From the NCBI GenBank assembly GCA_036273515.1, contig DASUHM010000086.1, forward strand, positions 1-33,902: a stretch of 33,902 bases of DNA, read 5' to 3'. The DNA is from Gaiellales bacterium (GTDB lineage: Bacteria > Actinomycetota > Thermoleophilia > Gaiellales > JAICJC01). The translations under genes and the position numbers were made by a program. The notes beneath the pieces are model-generated. The model did no database searches. It was not told where the DNA came from and saw only the letters and a list, made by a program, of their open reading frames with translations. Every line of letters begins with the position of its first letter. Positions within the stretch are counted from its first letter, which is position 1. Shown here in pieces: positions 8,052 through 15,806 of the stretch.

Positions 8052-9050
8052 ATGCCGAACCTGCCCCGGATCCCGAGGACAGTACGGCGGCGAGACCGCA
8101 CCCCTCAGCACCCGGCGGAGCGTTCCGAGCCGCAGGTCGCTGAGATCTCTGCCGCCGGCCTGCGCTGGCTGAACATCGAGGCGCCGACCGCCGTCGAGAC
8201 GGCGTGGCTCGCCCAGCACTTCGACTTCCACGAGCTCGACCTCGAGGACGTCCTTTCGACCCGGCAGCGGCCCAAGATCGACGAGTACGAGGAGTACCTC
8301 TTCATCGTGCTCCACGTCCCCCACTTCAACAAGGTGCGCGGCCGGCTCGACGCCGCCGAGCTGAACGTGTTCGTCGGCAACGGCTACGTCGTCACGCTCC
8401 CGAACGTCGCCCTGAAGCCGGTCGGGCGGCTGTTCTCGCAGCTCGAGGCCAACAGCGAGCGGCGGGAGCAGTACTTCTCGAAGGGCTCGGGCTACGTCCT
8501 CTACGAGATCCTCTCGGAGCTCTTCGACTACTGCTTCCCGATCCTCGACAAGATCGGCTTCAAGCTCGACCGGCTGACCGAGGCGATCTTCACCGAGCGC
8601 CGCTCCGAGGAGGTCGTCCGCGACATCTCCGACGTGAAGCAGGAGATCGTCGCGTACCGCAAGGTGATCAAGCCCGAGCGCTCCACCCTGCGCCTGCTGG
8701 AGCGGGCGCGGACGCGCTACCTGCCGGAAGACCTCGAGGTCTACTTCGACGATGTCGTCGACAAGGCCGAGCGCATCTGGGACCAGCTCGACAACTACAA
8801 GGAGGTCGTCGAGGCGCTCGAGACGACCAACGAGTCGGTCATCGCCCACAAGCAGAACGACATCCTGCGGGTGCTGACGATCTTCTCAGTGGTGCTCCTG
8901 CCGCTGACCCTGATCACCGGGATCTTCGGCATGAACTTCGGCCACATCCCGTTCAGCCGGGACTACCACGGGTTCATCGCGACGGTGACGATCATGCTCT
9001 CCATCGCGACGGTGATGCTCGGCTACTTCCGCTGGAAGCGCTGGATATGA
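8052..9050 (+). CDS. corA: CorA family magnesium/cobalt transporter
   Basis: 332 residues, ATG 8052, the only usual start before the conserved region. The cytoplasmic funnel domain spans about 30-265 and includes LEDVLSTRQRPKI and a long charged helix. Two C-terminal membrane segments lie near 277-292 and 308-326, joined by the signature GMN (about 293-295) in GIFGMNFGHIP, the selectivity loop of CorA pentamers. The protein takes up Mg2+ and possibly Co2+ or Ni2+ down the membrane potential. The first 30 residues are Arg-rich and poorly conserved in type, so the exact start is less sure. It is followed by the HIT gene with an ATGA overlap, so the two are translationally coupled. Confidence 0.93.
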   Translation: MPNLPRIPRTVRRRDRTPQHPAERSEPQVAEISAAGLRWLNIEAPTAVETAWLAQHFDFHELDLEDVLSTRQRPKIDEYEEYLFIVLHVPHFNKVRGRLDAAELNVFVGNGYVVTLPNVALKPVGRLFSQLEANSERREQYFSKGSGYVLYEILSELFDYCFPILDKIGFKLDRLTEAIFTERRSEEVVRDISDVKQEIVAYRKVIKPERSTLRLLERARTRYLPEDLEVYFDDVVDKAERIWDQLDNYKEVVEALETTNESVIAHKQNDILRVLTIFSVVLLPLTLITGIFGMNFGHIPFSRDYHGFIATVTIMLSIATVMLGYFRWKRWI

Positions 9051-9526
9051 CCGACCCGTTATGGGCGCCCTGGCGGCTCGAGTACGTCCAGGGCGGCGCA
9101 GACACGGACGAGTGCATCTTCTGCGCGGCGGCGGCCGACGAGGGGCACGACCTGGTCGTCCGGCGGGGCGAGCGCGCCTACGCCATCATGAACCTCTACC
9201 CGTACTCGAACGGGCACCTGATGGTGGCGCCGTACCGCCACCTGGCCGGGCCGGGCGAGCTGGACGAGGCGGAGCGGGCCGAGATGTGGCGGCTGATGGA
9301 CGAGGCGGTGCGGGCGCTGAGCGACGCGATGTCGCCGCACGGGTTCAACGCCGGGATCAACATCGGCCGGGTGGCCGGCGCGGGCGTCGAGGGCCACATC
9401 CACCTGCATGTCGTCCCGCGCTGGAACGGCGACACGAACTTCATGCCGGTGCTCGCAGACGTCAAGGTGATGCCGGAGCACATCACCCGCACGGCCGACA
9501 AGCTGCGGGCGTCCTGGCCGGCGTGA
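9047..9526 (+). CDS. HIT family nucleotide hydrolase/phosphorylase (Ap4A phosphorylase-like)
   Basis: 159 residues, ATG 9047 overlapping the corA stop. The histidine triad HIHLHVVPRW is at about 117-126, with the catalytic His in the middle of the HxHxH. An N-terminal CIFC pair (Cys23, Cys26) could bind zinc. The opening DPLWAPWRLEYV and the NLYPYSNGHLMV stretch match the actinobacterial branch that includes the mycobacterial Rv2613c diadenosine tetraphosphate phosphorylase. HIT enzymes act on nucleotide-phosphate bonds through a covalent His intermediate. I infer Ap4A or a related dinucleotide as substrate from family resemblance only. Confidence 0.9.
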   Translation: MTDPLWAPWRLEYVQGGADTDECIFCAAAADEGHDLVVRRGERAYAIMNLYPYSNGHLMVAPYRHLAGPGELDEAERAEMWRLMDEAVRALSDAMSPHGFNAGINIGRVAGAGVEGHIHLHVVPRWNGDTNFMPVLADVKVMPEHITRTADKLRASWPA

Positions 9527-9530
9527 CCCG

Positions 9531-10055
9531 GTGGCTGACGACGGCTCACAGCTGATCTTCTGGGCTGCGCCCGACGGCGCCAGCTCGGTCGAGATCACCT
9601 GGATCCTGCCCGACGCGGGTCGCCTGGGCCGCGACAAGCGCGTGCCCCGGGCCGAGGCGACCCACGCCCGGGTGCGCCGCTGGGGCGGCCACGGCCCGGG
9701 CGAGCAGGTGATGAGCGTGGCAGACGCCGACCGGCTCGTGCAGGAGCTCGAGCTCTTCCAGGCCCAGCAGGCGGTGATCGGGATCGAGCAGGCACGCCGC
9801 CGCCAGGCCCGGCTGGCGTCGCTGGCCTCGCGCTGCCCGCACTGCGACGTCGCCCGCACCTACATGGGCCTCGAGCAGCTGCTCGAAGGATCGCGGTCGC
9901 ACGTCGCCCTGCTCGGCGACGTGTGGGGAACCTCGAACGTCGACGTGCACATGTACCAGTGCGCCTACTGCGGCTCGATCGAGCTCTTCCGCGCCGGCGG
10001 CCCGATCGACCACCCGCTGCACGGCAACGCGGAACCGGGGCCCGGCCCCACGTAG
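9531..10055 (+). CDS. Unrecognised protein with two CxxC pairs
   Basis: 174 residues, GTG start at 9531, four bases after the HIT stop, so in the same operon. The N-terminal 60 residues are mixed beta-like with several Trp (LIFWAAPDG, ITWILPDAG). A helix rich in Gln, Leu and Arg spans about 64-99. Two pairs, CPHC (102-105) and CAYC (144-147), lie about 40 residues apart and could form one zinc ribbon with a long insertion. The tail is Gly/Pro-rich. No catalytic motif is seen and I do not recognise the family. A zinc-stabilised nucleic-acid or protein-binding role is possible but is only inference from the Cys spacing. Confidence 0.75.
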   Translation: MADDGSQLIFWAAPDGASSVEITWILPDAGRLGRDKRVPRAEATHARVRRWGGHGPGEQVMSVADADRLVQELELFQAQQAVIGIEQARRRQARLASLASRCPHCDVARTYMGLEQLLEGSRSHVALLGDVWGTSNVDVHMYQCAYCGSIELFRAGGPIDHPLHGNAEPGPGPT

Positions 10056-10081
10056 AACCCGTCACAGCGGTGTCACGCGAT

Positions 10082-10101
10082 CCGTTCGGGGTCTGACCCC
10101 G
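10082..10101. repeat. Palindromic repeat core, copy R2
   Basis: The 20 bases CCGTTCGGGGTCTGACCCCG contain the core GGGGTC-T-GACCCC. The same 20-mer occurs exactly at 25783-25802 and, reversed, at 25738-25757. The outer stem is weak here (TCCG 10081-10084 with CGGA 10106-10109). It lies in the convergent gap between the double-CxxC gene and the GNAT gene. Confidence 0.75.
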
Positions 10102-10109
10102 CTTGCGGA

Positions 10110-10142
10110 CCCGCCAGACGGGGTCCGACCCCTATTGGCGGG
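10110..10142. repeat. Palindromic repeat, copy R3
   Basis: Outer arms CCCGCCA (10110-10116) and TGGCGGG (10136-10142) pair perfectly, with 3-nt gaps, then GGGGTC (10120-10125), C, GACCCC (10127-10132). The design is the same as R1 at 60-112: seven pairs, a 3-nt internal loop, six pairs, a 1-nt loop. The right arm overlaps the last codons and stop of the GNAT gene. It may serve as a bidirectional terminator, though no T tract follows. Confidence 0.75.
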
Positions 10143-10659
10143 TGTCCTCGATCGTGCGGGCGAACAGCAGGTGGTCGCGCCAGGCGCCGTTGATGTAGAG
10201 GTAGTTCGGGGAGCGGCCGATCTCCAGGAAGCCGTTGCGGCGCAGGGCGGTCTGGGAGCCGATGTTGTCGACCAGCGTGGCCGCCTCCAGGCGGTGAAGG
10301 CCCGCCGTTCCGAAGCCCCACTCGCACGCGCGGCCGATCGCGGCGGTGGCGACGCCGCGGCCGTTCAGCTCCTCCGCCACCCAGTAGCCGAGGCCGCCGT
10401 TCTGGAACGGGCCGCGGGTGATGCGCGACACCGAGATCGCGCCTGCCGGCTCGCCGTCGGCCTCGATCAGGAAGCGATAGAGACGGTCGTTGGCCCGCTC
10501 CCGCTCGAGCAGCTCCAGCTCGAGCCGCTGGCCCTCGAGCGAGTAGAACGAGTCCGGCCGGGGCGGGTCGAACGGCGCCAGGAACGCCTGCTGGGCGGCG
10601 TACAGCCGGGCCAGGAGCGGCGCGTCCCGGGTCTCGAGCGGCCGCAGGCTGACGTCCAT
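10132..10659 (-). CDS. GNAT N-acetyltransferase (RimJ/RimL type)
   Basis: 175 residues, ATG 10657-10659. The GNAT fold spans the whole protein: opening SLRPLETRDAPLLARLY, beta strands at AGAISVSRI and GLGYWVAEELNGRGVATAA, where GRGVAT is the acetyl-CoA pyrophosphate loop (motif A). Motif B follows at LEAATLVDNIGSQTALRRNGF. The C-terminal GAWRDHLLFAR is typical of the RimJ/RimL group, which acetylates protein N-termini, but relatives modify antibiotics and other amines, so the substrate is open. The gene faces away from manB with only 42 bp between. Its final codons and stop are made by the right arm of repeat R3, so the C-terminus may have been altered by repeat insertion. Confidence 0.9.
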   Translation of the reverse strand: MDVSLRPLETRDAPLLARLYAAQQAFLAPFDPPRPDSFYSLEGQRLELELLERERANDRLYRFLIEADGEPAGAISVSRITRGPFQNGGLGYWVAEELNGRGVATAAIGRACEWGFGTAGLHRLEAATLVDNIGSQTALRRNGFLEIGRSPNYLYINGAWRDHLLFARTIEDTRQ

Positions 10660-10665
10660 CTGCCC

Positions 10666-10671
10666 AGTATC
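10666..10671 (-). promoter_or_regulatory. Candidate leaderless -10 (GATACT) for the GNAT gene
   Basis: On the minus strand GATACT ends six bases before the ATG at 10659. This matches the spacing seen at rel, recJ and the methyltransferase, though the first base departs from TANNNT. No Shine-Dalgarno is present. Confidence 0.35.
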
Positions 10672-10686
10672 GCGGATGGGGGCCGG

Positions 10687-10692
10687 TAGACT
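10687..10692 (+). promoter_or_regulatory. Candidate -10 (TAGACT) for manB
   Basis: TAGACT fits TANNNT and ends nine bases before ATG 10702, which would give a leader of only two or three bases. The bases between (GCCCGCCCG) contain no Shine-Dalgarno. Confidence 0.4.
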
Positions 10693-10701
10693 GCCCGCCC
10701 G

Positions 10702-12048
10702 ATGCTCTCGCCCGCCGCCTTCAAGGCCTACGACGTGCGCGGCATCGTGCCGGACGAGCTTGACGCCGACGGCGCCTATGCCCTCGCGCGCGGCTACGTG
10801 AGCGCGTTCGAGCCGCGCGTGATGGCGATCGGCCGCGACATGCGCCTCTCCTCGCCCGACCTGGCCGCGGCAGCCGTGCGCGGCGCCAGCGACGCCGGCG
10901 CGAACGTCGTCGACCTGGGCCAGATCGGCACGGAGATGCTCTACTTCGCCGTCGGCGAGTACGGCTACGAAGGCGGCCTCCAGGTGACGGCGTCGCACAA
11001 CCCGGCCGCCTACAACGGGATGAAGATCGTCCGCCGCGGCGCCCTCCCGGTCGGCTCGGACACCGGCCTCGACAAGATCAAGGATGCGGCGCTCGGCGAC
11101 CTCGCGCAGCCGTCCGGCGACGCCGGCGACGTGAGCCGGCGCGACGTCTACGGCGGCTTCCACGACCGGGTCGCAAGCTTCGTCGACGCCTCCGCCGTAC
11201 GGCCGCTGAACCTCGTGCTCGACGGCTGCAACGGCATGGCCGGGCCGATGATCGCGCCCGTGCTCGACCGGCTGCCCGTCCAGGTCTCGGCCCACAACTT
11301 CGAGCCCGACGGCAACTTCCCCACCCACGAGCCGAACCCGCTCCTCGAGGAGAACCGCCGGTTCATCATCGAGCGCGTGCGGGCGGAGGGCGCCGATCTC
11401 GGCATCGCCTGGGACGGCGACGGCGACCGCTGCTTCTTCATCGACGACACCGGCGAGTTCGTGCCCGGCGACCTGATCACCGCGCTGATCGCGCAGACGA
11501 TGCTCGAGCGCCACCCCGGCGCGACGATCGTGTACGACCTGCGCGCGTCGTGGGCCGTCCGCGACGTCGTCCGCGAGGGCGGCGGCACGGCCCTCGAGAA
11601 CCGGGTCGGCCACGCCTTCATCAAGGCCCGGATCCGCAAGGAGGATGCGGTCTTCGCCGGCGAGGTCTCGGGCCACTACTACTTCAAGGACTTCTACTAC
11701 TGCGACACGGGCGTCGTCCCCGCGCTCGTCATGCTCGAGATCGTGTCGCGGTCGGGCAAGCCGCTCTCGGAGCTCCTGCGCCCGTTCCGCGAGCACTACT
11801 TCATCTCCGGCGAGATCAACTCGACCGTCTCGGACGTGCCGGTCAAGCTGCAGCAGCTGAAGGAGCGCTACGGCCCGGAGGCGGAGCGCGTGTCGCACAT
11901 GGACGGCATCTCGTTCGAGTTCGCCGACTGGCACTTCAACGTGCGCCCGTCGAACACGGAGCCGCTCCTGCGCCTGAACCTCGAGGCGCTCGACGCGGCC
12001 ACGATGGAGGAGCGCCGCGACGAGGTGCTCGAGCTCATCAGGGGTTGA
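10702..12048 (+). CDS. manB: Phosphomannomutase/phosphoglucomutase
   Basis: 448 residues, ATG 10702. This is an alpha-D-phosphohexomutase with all signatures: active-site TASHNP (96-101, phosphoserine Ser98), Mg-binding DGDGDR (238-243), sugar-binding GEVSGHYYF (about 320) and phosphate-binding RPSNTEPLLRL near residue 415. The opening FKAYDVRGIVPDEL is typical. It interconverts hexose 6- and 1-phosphates; with mannose this leads to GDP-mannose and surface glycans. Phosphoglucose may also be a substrate, as in dual-specificity relatives. It heads a plus-strand run with the thioesterase 4 nt downstream. The symbol is given for the family; specificity is not resolved. Confidence 0.93.
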   Translation: MLSPAAFKAYDVRGIVPDELDADGAYALARGYVSAFEPRVMAIGRDMRLSSPDLAAAAVRGASDAGANVVDLGQIGTEMLYFAVGEYGYEGGLQVTASHNPAAYNGMKIVRRGALPVGSDTGLDKIKDAALGDLAQPSGDAGDVSRRDVYGGFHDRVASFVDASAVRPLNLVLDGCNGMAGPMIAPVLDRLPVQVSAHNFEPDGNFPTHEPNPLLEENRRFIIERVRAEGADLGIAWDGDGDRCFFIDDTGEFVPGDLITALIAQTMLERHPGATIVYDLRASWAVRDVVREGGGTALENRVGHAFIKARIRKEDAVFAGEVSGHYYFKDFYYCDTGVVPALVMLEIVSRSGKPLSELLRPFREHYFISGEINSTVSDVPVKLQQLKERYGPEAERVSHMDGISFEFADWHFNVRPSNTEPLLRLNLEALDAATMEERRDEVLELIRG

Positions 12049-12052
12049 CGGC

Positions 12053-12487
12053 ATGGCCGACCGTCAGCAGTACCGCTTCTCCCACTGCATCCGGGTCGGA
12101 TTCGACGAGACGGACGCCCAGGGCGTCGTCTACTACGGTCGCTACATGCCCTACTTCGACCGTGCCCGGGTCGAGTACCTGCGCCGGATCGGCCAGCTGA
12201 CCCACGTGCCCGGCGCGCCCGAGTTCGTCATGCGCGCCCAGCACGTCGAGTACCACGCCCCCGCCCGCTTCGACGACGAGGTCGAGGTGTTCGTGCGGGT
12301 CAAGGAGCTCGGGCGCACGAGCGTCACGTGGGCGTTCGACGCCTACCGGGCCGACACCGGCGAGCATCTCGTGAGCGCGAACCAGGTGGCGGTGTTCATC
12401 GACACGGGTGCCCGCCGCCCGGTCGCGGTGCCGGACGTCTTCCGCCGCGAGGTGGCCCGCTTCGAGGAGCAGGAGGTCGAGGCGTGA
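12053..12487 (+). CDS. Acyl-CoA thioesterase, 4HBT/YbgC family
   Basis: 144 residues, ATG 12053, four bases after the manB stop. The hotdog-fold signature is clear: VGFDETDAQGVVYYGRYMPYF (the Asp of DAQGVVYYG is the usual catalytic acid), followed by the long central helix FDRARVEYLRRIG. The strands HVEYHAPARFDDEVEVFVRV and TWAFDAYRADTGEHLVSANQVAVFID complete the hotdog. Family members hydrolyse acyl-CoA or acyl-ACP thioesters in the cytoplasm. The chain-length preference is unknown. The downstream GAF gene starts on its stop (GTGA). Confidence 0.88.
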   Translation: MADRQQYRFSHCIRVGFDETDAQGVVYYGRYMPYFDRARVEYLRRIGQLTHVPGAPEFVMRAQHVEYHAPARFDDEVEVFVRVKELGRTSVTWAFDAYRADTGEHLVSANQVAVFIDTGARRPVAVPDVFRREVARFEEQEVEA

Positions 12488-13002
12488 GCCCGTCCGCCGC
12501 AGACTACGACGCCGTCGCCGCCGACATCGAGCAGCTGGCCGCGACCGAGGAGGACTCCGACGCCATCGTGCGCGGCGCCGTAGAGGCGATCCACGACCGC
12601 CTCGACACGTACTCCTGGGTCGGGATCTACTTCGTCGAGGCCGAGGAGCTCGTCCTCGGCCCCTGGAAGGGGCCGAGCGCGACCGATCACGTCCGCATCC
12701 CCATCGGCCAGGGGGTCTGCGGTGCCGCGGCCGCGAGCGGCGTCACCGAGATCGTCGACGACGTGAACGCCGATCCCCGCTACCTCGCCTGCTTCCCGTC
12801 CACCCGCTCCGAGATCGTCGTCCCCGTCCTCTACGAGGGCTCGGTCGTCGCCGAGATCGACGTCGACTCGGACGCGCCCGCCGCGTTCGGGGAGGCCGAT
12901 CGCGTCTTCCTCGAGCGGATCGCGAGCGCCATCTCGGCCGCGTGCCTGGTGGGCTGGGACACGGGCGGAATGGACTGGGACGCCCCCGAGAATTGGGCGT
13001 GA
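12484..13002 (+). CDS. GAF domain protein, free methionine-(R)-sulfoxide reductase-like
   Basis: 172 residues, GTG 12484 overlapping the thioesterase stop. One GAF domain spans about 20-155. The stretch HVRIPIGQGVCGAAAASG and then ACFPSTRSEIVVPV match the fRMsr branch, which reduces free Met-R-sulfoxide with thioredoxin. As I recall the E. coli enzyme (Cys84, Cys94, Cys118), the Cys79 and Cys103 here align with 94 and 118, while the position of Cys84 is His69. The two remaining Cys still allow a disulfide cycle, since 118 is the catalytic one. The C-terminal tail is acidic with WDTGGMDWD. A sensor role instead of an enzyme cannot be excluded. Confidence 0.82.
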   Translation: MSPSAADYDAVAADIEQLAATEEDSDAIVRGAVEAIHDRLDTYSWVGIYFVEAEELVLGPWKGPSATDHVRIPIGQGVCGAAAASGVTEIVDDVNADPRYLACFPSTRSEIVVPVLYEGSVVAEIDVDSDAPAAFGEADRVFLERIASAISAACLVGWDTGGMDWDAPENWA

Positions 13003-13012
13003 AACACCTCTC

Positions 13013-13042
13013 TTGAGGCCCGTCCGCGGGGCGTGGTATACC
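13013..13042 (+). promoter_or_regulatory. Candidate sigma-70-type promoter for the permease gene
   Basis: TTGAGG (13013-13018) and TATACC (13037-13042) are separated by 18 bp, each with four of six consensus bases. Transcription would start near 13050 and give a leader of about 50 nt containing the AGGGGAAAGGTGAG ribosome-binding site. Confidence 0.35.
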
Positions 13043-13098
13043 TGCGCGGTATCAGCGTGGGTCACGGGTGCCCGCGCGCATGAGGGGAAAGGTGAGAC

Positions 13099-14826
13099 AT
13101 GGCGGAAATGGCCGAGTCCGGGACCGGAAAACGGCTCTTCGTCCGGCAGTCGTCGGGTCTTGTCCGTGACGTCAGCGTCACGAACGCGCTGTTCTTCAAC
13201 ATCGCCGCGTTCGTCGGCGTCGGGCTGACGCTCTATCCGGCGTTCTATTCGCTCGCGTTCGTCCCCGTATGGCGCTTCGGGCCGTTCTCCGAGTACGGCT
13301 GGGCGGCGATCATCACGGGCATCTTCTGCGTCATCCTGGCGCTGATCTTCGCGTCGCTCACCTCGGTGATGCCCCGCTCGGGCGGCGACTACGTCTTCAC
13401 GACACGCATCGTCGGGCCCTTCCTGGGCTGGCTCGAGTCGTGGACGCTCGTGATCGCCTCGATCGCGATCATGGCGTTCGAGGTGCCGCTCGTCCTGCGG
13501 AACATCCAGATCACCGGCCGGATCATCGGCATCGGGGCCGGCGGCCACTTCTTCAAGAACGCGAACAACTGGTTCACGAACTCGTCCGGCGAGATCACCG
13601 GCTGGAACGGCCTGATCTGGTCGCTCGTCGTGCTCGCCGTGATCCTCGGCATCGTGCTCCTGCCGACGCGGCGCTTCCACAAGGTCGTCACGATCATGGC
13701 CGGCATCGGCGTGGCGAGCTTCGTCCTGATGTTCGTCTTCGGTCTCCTGGCCACACACCCGTCCGACTTCCAGCACAACCTGCCGAAGTACACGAACGGC
13801 GTGACGGCCGACCAGATCGCGAAGTCCGGCAGCGCGATTCTGCCGGGCCACACGAACAGCTTCTTCAGCGACATCTTCTCGCGCACGGTCTTCCCGTTCA
13901 TGCTCGGGATCGTGTTCCTGCAGTTCATCGGCTTCCAGTACTCGGCCTACATCTCCGGCGAGGTGCGCGGGAACGTGAAGCGCGGCGTCTCGATCGCCCT
14001 GCTCGGCGCGCTCCTCGTCGGCGTGATCGCGAACTCGGTCTACGTCGACCTGTTCTCGAACCACATCGGCTTCAACACGACGACGGCATGGGGCTACAAC
14101 TACTGGGGCGGCGTCACCAACATCGCGCTGCCACTCGGCCAGCCGCCGTCGATGCCGCTGGTGGCGGTCATCGCGAACAAGACGCTGTGGCCGCTGTGGG
14201 CGCTGATCAGCCTGGCGGGCGCGATGTTCCCGCTGCTGCTCTGCCCCGTCTACGTGAACTTCATCAGCCGCATGGGGCTCGCCTGGAGCCTCGACCGGCA
14301 GCTGCCGGAGTGGTTCGGCGAGGTCAACGAGCGCATGGCCGCGCCGCTGAACGCGATCCTCGCGACCATCGGCCTGTGCGCCGTCTTCCTGTGGTGGCAG
14401 AACTTCGCCGTCCTGCCCAAGTCGATCGCGCCGCCGGACGGCAAGCTGAACCTGGTCGCGACGCTCTGGTTCTCGATCTTCATGGCCGCCCTGACCTGGA
14501 TCATGCCGGGGGTGAACGCGATCCTGATCCGCTTCCGCAGGCCCGACCTGATCCGCAACGCCCCGTACAAGCGGTGGCTGTGGGTGCTCGGGGTCGGCTG
14601 GCTCGTTTTCCCGCTCTGGATCTACTGGTTCGCGGCCGTGAAGCCCATCTACGACAACCTCACGAACAGCGGCAGCGGCCGGCTCGACTACCTGAACAAC
14701 AGCGGCATCACGGGCACGCTCGTGTTCACGGCCGCCGGGCTCGTGATCTGGGGGATCATGAAGATCGTTCAGCGCAGCAGGGGCGTCGACACCAGCATGC
14801 TGTTCGCCGAGATCCCGCCGGACTAG
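13099..14826 (+). CDS. APC superfamily amino acid/amine permease
   Basis: 575 residues, ATG 13099 with a purine-rich Shine-Dalgarno (AGGGGAAAGGTGAG) just upstream. About twelve to thirteen hydrophobic segments run from residue 30 to the end. The first (ALFFNIAAFVGVGLTLYPAFY) and the SVMPRSGGDYVFTTRIVGP stretch are hallmarks of the APC fold; the unwound helix 1 carries the substrate. A large hydrophilic loop near 145-175 (FFKNANNWFTNSSGEITGW) is longer than in most relatives. The C-terminus continues with a short cytoplasmic tail (QRSRGVDTSMLF). The substrate is unknown; proton- or sodium-coupled uptake of an amino acid or amine is the family norm. Confidence 0.9.
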   Translation: MAEMAESGTGKRLFVRQSSGLVRDVSVTNALFFNIAAFVGVGLTLYPAFYSLAFVPVWRFGPFSEYGWAAIITGIFCVILALIFASLTSVMPRSGGDYVFTTRIVGPFLGWLESWTLVIASIAIMAFEVPLVLRNIQITGRIIGIGAGGHFFKNANNWFTNSSGEITGWNGLIWSLVVLAVILGIVLLPTRRFHKVVTIMAGIGVASFVLMFVFGLLATHPSDFQHNLPKYTNGVTADQIAKSGSAILPGHTNSFFSDIFSRTVFPFMLGIVFLQFIGFQYSAYISGEVRGNVKRGVSIALLGALLVGVIANSVYVDLFSNHIGFNTTTAWGYNYWGGVTNIALPLGQPPSMPLVAVIANKTLWPLWALISLAGAMFPLLLCPVYVNFISRMGLAWSLDRQLPEWFGEVNERMAAPLNAILATIGLCAVFLWWQNFAVLPKSIAPPDGKLNLVATLWFSIFMAALTWIMPGVNAILIRFRRPDLIRNAPYKRWLWVLGVGWLVFPLWIYWFAAVKPIYDNLTNSGSGRLDYLNNSGITGTLVFTAAGLVIWGIMKIVQRSRGVDTSMLFAEIPPD

Positions 14827-14843
14827 TGGGCTCTCGCTAGGCA

Positions 14844-15806
14844 ATGGCGAAGACGATCCGGATCTACCTCGCGAGCGACTTCCACGCGGCCGAGAAGGCG
14901 TGGCGGAAGTACCTCAACGCGATCAAGCTGAACGTCTACAAGGCGGACATCGCGCTCGTCGCCGGCGACTTCACCGGCAAGGCGATCGTCCCGATCGTCG
15001 AGAACGGCGGCTCCTACTCGGCCGAGCTGTTCGGCGTCCACCGCCGGGCCGGCTCGGCCGAGGAGCTCGCCGTCCTCGAGCGTGACATCGCCGACGTCGG
15101 TTACTACTCGGCCGTCATGAACGCGGAGGAGACCGACCGGCTCGCCTCCGACCCCGCCGCCCGCGACGAGCTGCTGCACCGGCTCATGAACGCCCGGATG
15201 GAGGAATGGATGGCGCTCGCCACCGACCGGCTCGGCGACGGGGGCGTGCCGCTCTACGTGATCCCGGGGAACGACGACGACTTCGGGATCGACCCGATCA
15301 TCGACAACCCCGCCTACTTCCCCCAGAACGCCGACGGCAAGGTGCTCGACATGCCCGGCGACCTGCAGCTGCTCGCCTACGGCTGGTCGAACAACACGCC
15401 CTGGGACACGCCCCGCGAGGTGACCGAGGACGAGCTCTTCGAGCGGCTCGACACCCTCGCGGCGCAGGTGCGCGACCCGCGCCGGGCCGTGTTCATGATC
15501 CACGTCCCTCCGCACGACTCCGGGCTCGACACGGCACCGATCCTCGACGCGAACCTCCGCCCGACGATCTCGGCCGGCGACGTGCTGCGCGGCCCGGTCG
15601 GCTCGACGGCGGTGCGGCGCCTGATCGAGAAGTACCAGCCGCTGCTGGCCGTCCACGGGCACATCCACGAGTCGGGCGGCGAGCGCCGCATCGGCCAGAC
15701 GCTCTGCATCAACCCCGGCAGCGAGGCCAACCACGGCATCCTGCGCGGCTACCTCGTCGACATCGGCCCGAAGGGGATCGAGCGCGCGCTCCGCGTCGAA
15801 GGCTGA
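14844..15806 (+). CDS. Calcineurin-like metallophosphoesterase
   Basis: 320 residues, ATG 14844, 17 nt after the permease stop. Motifs in order: SDFH (Asp12, His14), AGDF (Asp42), PGNDDD (Asn143), HVPPH (His220) and HGHIH (271-275), which together make a two-metal site. The third motif reads GNDD where most relatives have GNHD or GNHE, so the usual catalytic His is an Asp. An insertion of about 60 residues between motifs II and III (about 75-135) holds a long helical region (LLHRLMNARMEEWMALA). No signal peptide is seen, so it acts in the cytoplasm. The substrate is unknown. Confidence 0.88.
   Translation: MAKTIRIYLASDFHAAEKAWRKYLNAIKLNVYKADIALVAGDFTGKAIVPIVENGGSYSAELFGVHRRAGSAEELAVLERDIADVGYYSAVMNAEETDRLASDPAARDELLHRLMNARMEEWMALATDRLGDGGVPLYVIPGNDDDFGIDPIIDNPAYFPQNADGKVLDMPGDLQLLAYGWSNNTPWDTPREVTEDELFERLDTLAAQVRDPRRAVFMIHVPPHDSGLDTAPILDANLRPTISAGDVLRGPVGSTAVRRLIEKYQPLLAVHGHIHESGGERRIGQTLCINPGSEANHGILRGYLVDIGPKGIERALRVEG

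Noticed and set aside
10033-10050. GGGGCCCGGCCCC in the end of the double-CxxC gene as a further repeat copy
   Set aside because: It lacks the TC-N-GA centre of the repeat family and encodes the Gly/Pro tail, so simple composition explains it.
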